Shown piece after piece: positions 1 through 5,955 of a DNA stretch of 6,134 nucleotides. The notes under the pieces are model-generated. The model ran no database searches, was not told the DNA's origin, and worked only from the letters and a program-made list of their open reading frames with translations. The first letter of the stretch is position 1; every line of letters begins with the position of its first letter. The translations under genes were made by a program, and so were the position numbers. Source of the DNA: Giesbergeria sp. (lineage in GTDB: Bacteria; Pseudomonadota; Gammaproteobacteria; Burkholderiales; Burkholderiaceae_C); NCBI GenBank assembly GCA_017998735.1, contig JAGOCN010000117.1, positions 1 to 6,134 of the forward strand. The letters are read 5' to 3'.

Positions 1-683
1 GCCAGCGTTTCCGCGCCAACCCGGCGCCACCCGTGGAGCTGGCGCTGCGCGCGCGCTTCAACCCGGCGCTGGAAGAGTCGTGGTTTGGCTCGGTGATGGG
101 CATCATCAACAACATCACCATGGTGTCGATCCTGCTGGCGGGCGCGGCGCTGATCCGCGAGCGCGAGCACGGCACCATCGAGCACCTGCTGGTGATGCCG
201 GTCACGCCGGCCGAAATCATGACCGCCAAGGTCTGGTCGATGGGGCTGGTGGTGCTGCTGGCCACCGCCGGTTCGATGGTGTTCGTGGTGCAGGGCGCCC
301 TGGGCGTGACCATCAACGGCTCGGTGGCGTTGTTCTTGGCCTGCGTGGCGCTGTCGCTGTTTGCCACGCTGTCGATCGGCATCTTCATGGCCACATTGAC
401 GCATTCGATGCCGCAGTTTGCGCTCGCCTTGGTACTGGTGCTGATTCCGCTGCAGATGCTGTCGGGCGGATCGACGCCCACCGACAGCATGCCGGTGTTC
501 GTGCAGAACATCATGCAGCTGGCGCCCACCACCCATTTCGTTGCTGCCGCGCAGGCCATCCTGTACCGTGGCGCCGGCTTTGACGTGGTGTGGCCGCAGT
601 TTGTGGCCAACATTGCCATTGGTGCGGCATTCTTCGCCATCGCCTTGTCGCGTTTTCGCAAGACCATCAGCCAGATGGCCTGA
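1..683 (+). CDS. ABC-2 type exporter permease, YhhJ-like, 3' part (5' end outside window)
   Basis: Membrane subunit of an ABC-type export system. The reading frame is open from base 3 to the TGA at 681-683 (226 visible residues), so the start lies left of the window. The visible part has a membrane segment around IINNITMVSILLAGAALI, then the cytoplasmic motif IREREHGTIEHLLVMPVTP, which is the conserved coupling region of ABC-2 permeases. About four more hydrophobic segments follow, with the motif LQMLSGGSTP before the last two and a basic tail (SRFRKTISQMA). From memory it matches the C-terminal half of E. coli YhhJ closely (GAALIREREHGT, HLLVMP, LQMLSGGSTP, PTTHFV, AILYRGAGF, ending in a similar RFRKTI..MA). 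YhhJ-type permeases usually sit with an RbbA-like ATPase and a membrane-fusion (HlyD-like) protein, which would be expected upstream but are not visible. The substrate is unknown. The next gene starts 26 bp downstream on the same strand, so read-through is likely. Confidence 0.9.
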   Translation, partial: QRFRANPAPPVELALRARFNPALEESWFGSVMGIINNITMVSILLAGAALIREREHGTIEHLLVMPVTPAEIMTAKVWSMGLVVLLATAGSMVFVVQGALGVTINGSVALFLACVALSLFATLSIGIFMATLTHSMPQFALALVLVLIPLQMLSGGSTPTDSMPVFVQNIMQLAPTTHFVAAAQAILYRGAGFDVVWPQFVANIAIGAAFFAIALSRFRKTISQMA

Positions 684-700
684 GCCCTTTCCCTATCAAC

Positions 701-705
701 AGGAG
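701..705 (+). promoter_or_regulatory. Ribosome binding site that fixes the hydratase-acyltransferase start
   Basis: AGGAG lies 4 nt before the ATG at 710. The same frame stays open upstream to an ATG at 590, but that would overlap the permease gene by about 94 bp and add 40 residues (Cys/His/Trp-rich, unlike the family). The Shine-Dalgarno sequence and the family N-terminus both favour 710. Confidence 0.8.
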
Positions 706-709
706 TTCC

Positions 710-2164
710 ATGCCAGACATTCAGACATCCCCAGCGGCCTTTGCGCCTTCCGCACCGATCTACAGCGACCTTTCCACCGTGCGCAACCGCACCTTTGACG
801 AGATCACCGTGGGCGAAACCGCCAGCATCGAGCGCACGCTCAGCTACAAGGACATCGAACTGTTTGCCGTGCTCTCGGGCGACGTCAACCCGCAGCACCT
901 GGACGCGGACTACGCCGAGTCCACACGTTTTCAGGGCGTCATTGCCCACGGCATGCTGGGCGGCGCGCTGATTTCGGCCGTGCTGGGCACACGCCTGCCC
1001 GGCCCTGGCACCATTTACCTGGGGCAGACGCTGAAGTTTCTGGCGCCGGTGCGCATTGGCGACCAGCTGCGCATCAGCGTGACCGTGATCGCCCGCGACG
1101 AGGAACGCAAGCGCTTGACGCTGGCCTGCGAGTGCACCAACCAGGACGGCACCACCGTGATCACCGGCGAGGCCGAGGTGGTGGCGCCAACCGAGCGCAT
1201 CGAACGCGCCCGCACCACGCTGCCCGACGTGACGCTGACCGTCGGCAACGACGGCATGCAGCGGCTGCTGGACTATGTGCGCCCGCTGGGCTCGTTGCGC
1301 GTGGCGGTGGTGCACCCCTGCGACGCGCTCAGCCTGGCCGGTGCGCTGGACGCGCGCGAAGCCGGGCTGATGGAGCCGCTGCTGGTGGGCCCGCGTGCGC
1401 GCATCGAGGCGGCAGCGAAAGAGGCGCAGCTGGACATCAGCGGCATGGACATCGAAGACGTGCCGCACAGCCACGCAGCCGCCGCGCGCGCCGTGGAGCT
1501 GGTGCTGGAGGGGAAAGCGCAGGCACTGATGAAGGGCAGCCTGCACACCGACGAACTGATGGGCGCCGTGATTGCCTCGCAGGGCGGCCTGCGCACCAAG
1601 CGCCGCGTGAGCCACTGCTTTCTGATGCAGACGCCGGCCTACCCGCGCCCGTTCATCATCACCGACGCCGCCATCAACATCGCACCCACCTTGAACGACA
1701 AGGCCGACATCGTGCGCAATGCCATCGACCTGGCGCATGCCATCGGTGTGGCCGAGCCGCGTGTGGCGATTCTGGCGGCGGTGGAAACCGTGACCGCCAG
1801 CATGCCCGCCACGCTGGACGCGGCCGCGCTGTGCAAGATGGCCGACCGCGGCCAGATCACCGGCGGCCTGCTGGACGGCCCGCTGGCATTTGACAACGCG
1901 GTGTCCATCGCTGCTGCACGCGTCAAGGGCATCGTCTCCGAGGTGGCGGGCCGCGCCGACATCCTGGTGGTGCCCGACCTGGAGAGCGGCAACATGCTGG
2001 CCAAGCAGCTGGAATATCTGGGCGACGCGGCCAGCGCCGGCATCGTGCTGGGCGCGCGCGTGCCCATCGTGCTGACCAGCCGCGCCGATGCGCGCGACAC
2101 CCGCCTGGCGTCCTGCGCCGTGGCGGTGCTGCTGGCGCACCACTACCAAAAGGCACCCCTATGA
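710..2164 (+). CDS. Bifunctional MaoC-type enoyl-CoA hydratase / phosphate acetyl(butyryl)transferase
   Basis: A 484-aa fusion protein, presumably cytosolic. Residues ~28-160 form a MaoC/PhaJ-like hot-dog (R)-enoyl-CoA hydratase domain. The catalytic pair D58 and H63 sits in the motif SGDVNPQH, with the same Asp-x4-His spacing as PhaJ, and is followed by the conserved FQGVIAHGML stretch (73-83). Residues ~180-478 form a phosphate acetyl/butyryltransferase domain, with ALMKGSLHTDELMGAV (272-287), the DGPLAFDNAVS block (389-399) and VPDLESGNMLAKQLEYL (421-437). The domain would convert acyl-CoA and phosphate to acyl phosphate and CoA. Proteins of this architecture are usually annotated as bifunctional enoyl-CoA hydratase/phosphate acetyltransferase. 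The gene lies 26 bp after the permease, and its TGA overlaps the acetate kinase ATG (ATGA, 2161-2164), which indicates translational coupling. Acetyl versus butyryl or hydroxyacyl preference cannot be read from the sequence. All key motifs are intact. Confidence 0.93.
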   Translation: MPDIQTSPAAFAPSAPIYSDLSTVRNRTFDEITVGETASIERTLSYKDIELFAVLSGDVNPQHLDADYAESTRFQGVIAHGMLGGALISAVLGTRLPGPGTIYLGQTLKFLAPVRIGDQLRISVTVIARDEERKRLTLACECTNQDGTTVITGEAEVVAPTERIERARTTLPDVTLTVGNDGMQRLLDYVRPLGSLRVAVVHPCDALSLAGALDAREAGLMEPLLVGPRARIEAAAKEAQLDISGMDIEDVPHSHAAAARAVELVLEGKAQALMKGSLHTDELMGAVIASQGGLRTKRRVSHCFLMQTPAYPRPFIITDAAINIAPTLNDKADIVRNAIDLAHAIGVAEPRVAILAAVETVTASMPATLDAAALCKMADRGQITGGLLDGPLAFDNAVSIAAARVKGIVSEVAGRADILVVPDLESGNMLAKQLEYLGDAASAGIVLGARVPIVLTSRADARDTRLASCAVAVLLAHHYQKAPL

Positions 2165-3375
2165 GCGACCTGGTACTGGTTCTGAACTGCGGCTCGTCAA
2201 GCATCAAGTTCGCATTGTTTGACGCCGGCGTGCAGCCGCTGCCACGCCAACCGCTGTGGAACGGCAAGGTGGACGGCATCACCGGCCCCGCGCCCACCTT
2301 TGGCGAAACCGGTGTGCCCCCCGGCCCGGTGGCGCTGGACGCAGTGCACCCCTACAACGCCGCGCTGCAGCACATCCGCACCCGCGTGCTGGCGCGCATG
2401 GAGCAGGGCGGCCACCGCATCACGGCGGTGGCGCACCGCGTGGTGCACGGCGGCGCCAAATACTCCGACCCGGTGCGGGTGGACGCGCAGGTGCTGGACG
2501 ACCTGCGCGGCTACATTCCGCTGGCACCGCTGCACCAGCCGTTTGCACTCGAAGCCATCGCCGCGCTGCTGGAGAGCCGTCCCGACCTGCCGCAGGTGGC
2601 ATGCTTTGACACCGCCTTTCACCACACGCTGCCCGCTGTGGAAAAGATGCTGCCGCTGTCCTGGGACGCGTGGGAGCGCGGCCTGCGCCGCTACGGTTTT
2701 CACGGCCTGTCGTACGAATTCATGTCGGTGGCGCTGCCTGAAAGGTACGGCGACGCGGCGCGTGGCCGCACCCTGGTGGCCCACCTGGGCAGCGGCGCCA
2801 GCCTGTGCGCCATGCAGGGTCTGGAGAGCGTGGCCACCACCATGGGGTTCTCGGCACTGGACGGGCTGATGATGGGCACGCGCTGCGGCGCGCTCGACCC
2901 CGGCGCGGTGCTGTACCTGATGGAGATTGAAAAGCTGTCGCTGGAAGAGGTTGGCCAGCTGCTCTACCACGGCTCAGGCCTGCTGGGCCTGTCGGGCGTG
3001 TCGTCGGACCCGCGCGTGCTGCTGGCACAAGAAGCCGGCAACATGCAGATCGAAGCCGCTCTGGCGCTTTACGTGCGCCGCATCGTGCGCGAAATCGGTG
3101 CGCTGGTGGCGGTGCTGGGCGGGCTGGACCTGCTGGTGTTCACCGCCGGCATTGGCGAGCACAACGTTGTCGTTCGCGAACGCGTCTGCGCTGGCCTGGC
3201 CTACCTGGGCATTGCGCTGGACACGGACGCCAATGGCAGCAGCGCCGATTGCATCTCCAGCCCCGCCAGCCGCATCCCCGTGGCCGTGGAGCGCACCAAT
3301 GAGGAATGGGTGGCAGCCTGGCACGCCTGCCGGTTGCTGGAAGGGCAGGAGGGCTCTGCCAGTGTCAAGGCTTGA
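2161..3375 (+). CDS. ackA: Acetate kinase (acetate/propionate kinase family)
   Basis: A 404-aa kinase of normal length for the family (about 400 aa). It interconverts acyl phosphate + ADP and carboxylate + ATP in the cytosol, and would act as the partner of the upstream acyltransferase in the Pta-Ack route. ASKHA-fold motifs are intact. The N-terminal phosphate loop is NCGSSSIKF (9-17; Cys replaces the more usual Ala). HRVVHGG (92-98) contains the substrate-binding Arg93. FDTAFHHTLP (149-158) contains Asp150, and RYGFHG (177-182) contains His181. AHLGSGAS (207-214) is the adenosine-binding region, and GLMMGTRCGALDPG (235-248) contains Arg241. FTAGIGEH (327-334) follows, and TNEEW (379-383) carries the catalytic Glu near the C-terminus. 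Residue roles are inferred from the Methanosarcina enzyme. An AAAAGG sequence 7 nt before the ATG can serve as ribosome binding site, and the 4-bp overlap suggests coupled translation. The length and the MGTR motif favour acetate kinase over the shorter butyrate kinase; the true substrate is untested. Confidence 0.95.
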   Translation: MSDLVLVLNCGSSSIKFALFDAGVQPLPRQPLWNGKVDGITGPAPTFGETGVPPGPVALDAVHPYNAALQHIRTRVLARMEQGGHRITAVAHRVVHGGAKYSDPVRVDAQVLDDLRGYIPLAPLHQPFALEAIAALLESRPDLPQVACFDTAFHHTLPAVEKMLPLSWDAWERGLRRYGFHGLSYEFMSVALPERYGDAARGRTLVAHLGSGASLCAMQGLESVATTMGFSALDGLMMGTRCGALDPGAVLYLMEIEKLSLEEVGQLLYHGSGLLGLSGVSSDPRVLLAQEAGNMQIEAALALYVRRIVREIGALVAVLGGLDLLVFTAGIGEHNVVVRERVCAGLAYLGIALDTDANGSSADCISSPASRIPVAVERTNEEWVAAWHACRLLEGQEGSASVKA

Positions 3376-3390
3376 AAAAATGAGTGAAAA

Positions 3391-3440
3391 CAGGCTCCAG
3401 CGCAGGCGCAGAATGCGCCAGCAGCTATGAATTAAATAGC
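3391..3440. repeat. Two-hairpin intergenic element resembling Comamonadaceae dispersed repeats
   Basis: The first hairpin is GGCGCA (3405-3410), loop GAA, TGCGCC (3414-3419). The second is GCTAT (3424-3428), a 7-nt AT-rich loop, ATAGC (3436-3440). The order GGCTCCAGCGC - GC stem - GCAGCTAT - AT loop - ATAGC resembles short palindromic intergenic sequences I remember from Acidovorax, Polaromonas and Rhodoferax genomes, often found at gene ends. Only one copy is in this window, so repeat status is inferred. Read on the - strand, the GC hairpin is followed by T-rich stretches (complements of 3387-3390 and 3375-3380), so it could also help end transcription of the ABC-F gene. Confidence 0.5.
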
Positions 3441-3455
3441 AAAAATGCAGGCGCA

Positions 3456-3467
3456 ATTCTGCAGAAT
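3456..3467. repeat. Perfect 12-bp palindrome
   Basis: ATTCTGCAGAAT reads the same on both strands. It directly follows the 9-mer GCAGGCGCA at 3447-3455, which is a second copy of the one at 3402-3410. A dimeric protein site is possible, but chance is also possible. No function is assigned. Confidence 0.35.
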
Positions 3468-3555
3468 CCAGCCCCAATCCCGTCCGGTTGCAGCGGCTGT
3501 GCAGTCAATAGGACGGGTTGCGCACACGCTGGCGCCATGAGGGGAGGGTGCTGCT

Positions 3556-3570
3556 GTGCTGTGCTGTGCT
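3556..3570. repeat. GTGCT tandem repeat, three copies
   Basis: Three perfect GTGCT units follow one imperfect unit (CTGCT, 3551-3555). This is a short pentanucleotide microsatellite in non-coding DNA just beyond the stop of the minus-strand ABC-F gene. It could vary in copy number by slippage, with no coding effect. Confidence 0.5.
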
Positions 3571-3596
3571 TCTTGCAGTGCGATTGCCTGCAAGAA
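3570..3596 (-). terminator. Hairpin just after the ABC-F stop codon, possible terminator
   Basis: A perfect 9-bp stem, TTCTTGCAG (3570-3578) with CTGCAAGAA (3588-3596), encloses a 9-nt loop. It lies 3 bp past the ABC-F stop codon on the minus strand. There is no T-run after it in either direction, so it is not a canonical intrinsic terminator. It could protect the mRNA 3' end or assist Rho. Confidence 0.4.
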
Positions 3597-3599
3597 AGT

Positions 3600-5507
3600 T
3601 TACTGGGACAGCGCGGTCCAGCGTTCCAGTGCTTGCATCAGTGCTTCTTCAATCTCGCCTTCACGGGCATGCAGTGCTGTTGCCCGCTCGGCATCGGTGC
3701 TGTAGATGGAGCCGTCGGTCAGCGCATCGTGGATGGTCTTTTGCTCGGTTTCCAGCGCGTTGATGCGTTCCGGCAACTGTTCCAGCTCGCGCTGGTCCTT
3801 GTAGCTCAGCTTTTTCCGGGCCACGGGCCTGGGCTGTGTGGCATCGGCCGCTGCCGGGTTTGCATCGGCTTTGCTGCTGGTTGCCGCCGCGCCTGAAGCG
3901 GCTGCCGCCGGTGCCAGCGCTGCGGCCGCTATTTCACGGCTGCGGCGCGACTGCACCAGCCAGTCCTGTACGCTGCCTTCGTACTCGCGCCACAGGCCAT
4001 CGCCTTCAAAGGCAACCGTGCTGGTGACCACATTGTCCAGAAAGGTGCGGTCGTGGCTGACCAGGAACACCGTGCCTTCGTAGGTCTGCAGCAGCTCTTC
4101 AAGCAGGTCCAGCGTTTCAATGTCCAGGTCGTTGGTCGGCTCGTCCAGCACCAGCACATTGGCCGGGCGGGCAAACAGGCGCGCCAGCAGCAGGCGGTTG
4201 CGCTCGCCGCCCGAGAGCGAACGCACCGGCGAGCGGGCGCGCGCAGGAGAAAACAGGAAGTCGCCCAGGTAGCTTTTGACATGCTTGCGCTGCTGGCCAA
4301 TCTCGATCCACTCGCTGCCGGGGCTGATGAAGTCTTCCAGCGTGGCATCCAGGTCGATGGCGTGGCGCATCTGATCGAAATACGCCACCTGCAGGTTGGC
4401 TCCTTGCCGAATGCGGCCGGAATCGGCCTGCAGTTCTCCAAGGATGAGTTTCAGCAGCGTGGTCTTGCCCGCGCCATTGGGACCAATGAGCCCCACCTTG
4501 TCACCGCGCAGAATCGTGCCGGTGAAGTTGCGCACGATGACCTTGTCGCCAAAGGCCTTGGACACACCTTCCAGCTCGGCCACGATCTTGCCGCTGGGGG
4601 CGCCCGATGCCAGGTCCAGCTTGACGCTGCCCAGCACATTGCGCCGCTCGGCCCGGCTGGCACGCAACGCTTCCAGGCGGCCGATCCGGCTTTGGCTGCG
4701 TGTGCGGCGGGCTTCCACCCCCTTGCGTATCCAGATTTCTTCCTGGGCCAGCAATTTGTCCGCTTTGGCAGCAATCGTCCCTTCCTGCGCCAGTTGCTCC
4801 TGCTTTTGCACCAGGTACTGGGCAAAATTTCCGGGGTAGGACAACAGGTTGCCGCGGTCCAGTTCCACAATGCGAGTGGCTACCCGGTCCAGAAAGGAGC
4901 GGTCGTGCGTGATGGTCACCACGCTGCCGCCGAAATCGATCAACAAATCTTCCAGCCACTCGATGGAATCGAGGTCCAGGTGGTTGGTGGGCTCGTCCAG
5001 CAGCAGCACATCGGGCCGTGTCACCAAGGCCTGCGCCAATGCAACGCGCTTTTTGGTGCCGCCCGACAGGTCGCCTATGCGTGCCTGGGGCTGTAGGTGC
5101 AGGCGCTGCAGGGTTTCTTCCACGCGCTGTTCCCAGTTCCAGGCGTCATAAGCCTCGATTTCGGTCTGCAAGGCGTCCAGGTCCAACCCTTCTGCGCCTG
5201 ATAGGTACTGGTCACGCACCGCAATCACATGGGCCAGGCCCTGCGATGTGGATTCAAACACGGTGGCCTCGGAGTCCAGCTCGGGTTCCTGTGCAACATA
5301 GGCAATGCGCACACCTTGCTGTCGGTGCAGAGCGCCATCGTCAGTGTGCGCCAGTCCGCCCAGAATCTTGAGCAGCGAAGACTTCCCGGCGCCGTTGCGG
5401 CCAATCAGTCCGACCCGTTCATTGGTTTCCAGGGAAAAAGTAGCGTGGTCCAGCAAGGCCACATGCCCGAAGGCGAGCTGAGCGTCTAATAAGGTAATCA
5501 ATGCCAT
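3600..5507 (-). CDS. uup: ABC-F family ATPase, Uup-like
   Basis: A soluble tandem ATPase without membrane segments. The chosen start gives 635 aa, equal to E. coli Uup. NBD1 has Walker A GRNGAGKS (36-43), signature LSGGTKKR (147-154), Walker B with DEPTNHLD (171-178, catalytic E172) and switch H201. The charged interdomain linker (~235-295) is typical of ABC-F proteins. NBD2 has Walker A GPNGAGKT (342-349), signature LSGGERNR (431-438), DEPTNDLD (455-462, E456) and H485. An Ala-rich linker (~526-556) leads to a charged, probably coiled-coil C-terminal domain (~560-635), the hallmark that separates Uup from EttA. Uup proteins are linked to DNA transposon excision, branched-DNA binding and ribosome rescue or assembly. 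An in-frame ATG at 5519 would add MRCT, but MALITL at 5507 matches the family start; neither has a good Shine-Dalgarno. The gene is convergent with ackA and divergent from the rRNA promoter region. Both ATPase sites are complete. Confidence 0.92.
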   Translation of the reverse strand: MALITLLDAQLAFGHVALLDHATFSLETNERVGLIGRNGAGKSSLLKILGGLAHTDDGALHRQQGVRIAYVAQEPELDSEATVFESTSQGLAHVIAVRDQYLSGAEGLDLDALQTEIEAYDAWNWEQRVEETLQRLHLQPQARIGDLSGGTKKRVALAQALVTRPDVLLLDEPTNHLDLDSIEWLEDLLIDFGGSVVTITHDRSFLDRVATRIVELDRGNLLSYPGNFAQYLVQKQEQLAQEGTIAAKADKLLAQEEIWIRKGVEARRTRSQSRIGRLEALRASRAERRNVLGSVKLDLASGAPSGKIVAELEGVSKAFGDKVIVRNFTGTILRGDKVGLIGPNGAGKTTLLKLILGELQADSGRIRQGANLQVAYFDQMRHAIDLDATLEDFISPGSEWIEIGQQRKHVKSYLGDFLFSPARARSPVRSLSGGERNRLLLARLFARPANVLVLDEPTNDLDIETLDLLEELLQTYEGTVFLVSHDRTFLDNVVTSTVAFEGDGLWREYEGSVQDWLVQSRRSREIAAAALAPAAAASGAAATSSKADANPAAADATQPRPVARKKLSYKDQRELEQLPERINALETEQKTIHDALTDGSIYSTDAERATALHAREGEIEEALMQALERWTALSQ

Positions 5508-5752
5508 GGTGCAGCGCATTATGGACGCGAGTCCTGGCCAGCCACAGGAGAGGAATCAAGGCTGTGGATGCCTTGTCCTACGTAAAAAAGAGAGCTTCGC
5601 ACCTTGCAGAGCAAAAATTATTTGCATAAGTACAAACCCTGAAGAAATACGGTGCTATAGTTCAGTTCGTTCCTTGGCGGCACTGCCCGGTCTTCTGAAG
5701 AAGTGGTGCGGTGCAGCCAGGGGAGCCGAAGTGGAAAGAGTTGGAAAGTTGA
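5508..5752. other. Upstream region of the ABC-F gene, no gene seen
   Basis: This stretch separates the ABC-F start from the rRNA promoter block. It must hold the ABC-F promoter (minus strand), but no clear -35/-10 pair stands out. The AT-rich segment 5580-5640 is the likeliest location. A rightward frame across 5506-5832 encodes a composition unlike a protein and has no family resemblance, so it is not called. No tRNA or known small RNA was recognised. Confidence 0.5.
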
Positions 5753-5800
5753 GCAAAAACGCAAAAACGCTTTTTTGCAAGCCTCAAAATCTTTTTCACC
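5753..5800 (+). promoter_or_regulatory. AT-rich block upstream of the rRNA promoters (UP-element-like)
   Basis: Two tandem GCAAAAAC units (5753-5760, 5761-5768) run into GCTTTTTTGC. This gives a 7-bp inverted repeat, GCAAAAA (5761-5767) with TTTTTGC (5772-5778), followed by another A/T-rich segment to about 5797. Phased A- and T-tracts upstream of rRNA promoters commonly act as UP elements or Fis-type activator sites. The role here is inferred from position and composition only. Confidence 0.4.
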
Positions 5801-5804
5801 AGCT

Positions 5805-5835
5805 TTCAATCTGGCTTATAAAACCGGGTTAGAAT
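5805..5835 (+). promoter_or_regulatory. Probable rRNA promoter P1
   Basis: The -10 is TAGAAT (5830-5835), inside a 17-bp block GTTAGAATTCAAGGCTT (5828-5844) that is identical to the block at the downstream promoter. The -35 is weak: only TTCAAT (5805-5810) at 19-bp spacing. An overlapping alternative has TTTTCA (5793-5798), 18 bp, TATAAA (5817-5822). Start near 5841 is expected for the TAGAAT version. A small hairpin, GCTTG (5841-5845) with CAAGC (5851-5855), lies at the expected 5' end of the transcript. Confidence 0.55.
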
Positions 5836-5890
5836 TCAAGGCTTGGCTGGCAAGCGGCGCTGCTTTAGGGTAGTGCGGTGAACTGGCAAA

Positions 5891-5922
5891 CAGGCTGAAG
5901 GACTTAATAACCCTTCAGCTTG
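5891..5922 (+). other. Hairpin between the two rRNA promoters
   Basis: CAGGCTGAAGG (5891-5901) pairs with CCTTCAGCTTG (5912-5922) over 11 bp with one G-U, around a 10-nt AT-rich loop. Its 3' arm overlaps the first three bases of the P2 -35 hexamer (5920-5925). It would form in RNA started at P1. No T-run follows, so it is not a standard terminator. Confidence 0.55.
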
Positions 5923-5949
5923 ACAGGAAATAAAAAAACCTGTTAGAAT
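5920..5949 (+). promoter_or_regulatory. Strong sigma-70-type rRNA promoter P2
   Basis: A consensus -35 TTGACA (5920-5925), an 18-bp A-rich spacer and TAGAAT (5944-5949) make this the best promoter in the window. Transcription should start near 5956, giving the leader RNA described next. Position upstream of a recognisable rRNA leader supports its role in driving the rRNA operon. Confidence 0.8.
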
Positions 5950-5955
5950 TCAAGG

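Larger units (their letters stand above)
3376..3599. other. Convergent intergenic region, no gene seen
   Basis: These 224 bp separate the 3' ends of ackA (+) and the ABC-F gene (-). No ribosome-binding-site-led reading frame is convincing. The region holds the structured elements listed separately: two adjacent hairpins, a 12-bp palindrome, a short tandem repeat and a 9-bp-stem hairpin. No classical GC stem followed at once by a T-run is seen for either gene. Confidence 0.6.

Noticed and set aside
590..709. Upstream ATG extending the hydratase-acyltransferase by 40 residues
   Set aside because: It overlaps the permease gene, the added residues do not look like the family, and the ATG at 710 has an AGGAG ribosome binding site.
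2197..2970. Minus-strand open frame of 257 codons opposite ackA
   Set aside because: Same reasoning: it is a mirror of a well-supported kinase gene and has His/Gln/Val-rich composition without motifs.
3384..3896. Rightward open frame starting in the convergent intergenic region
   Set aside because: It starts in the palindrome-rich element, runs antisense into the ABC-F 3' end, lacks a ribosome binding site and is Cys-rich without family resemblance.
4053..5096. Long open frame (347 codons) on the + strand, antisense to the ABC-F gene
   Set aside because: It lies wholly opposite an intact conserved gene, its product (rich in Gln, His, Ala, Val) matches no family I know, and GC-rich codon bias often leaves such antisense frames open.
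5622..5661. TTGCAT ... TATAGT as an extra rightward promoter
   Set aside because: The spacing is 28 bp, far from the 16-18 bp optimum, and no tRNA or other RNA gene is recognisable downstream before the rRNA promoters.
5506..5832. Rightward 108-codon frame between the ABC-F gene and the rRNA promoters
   Set aside because: It overlaps the ABC-F start and the P1 promoter region, has no Shine-Dalgarno, and its composition is not protein-like.
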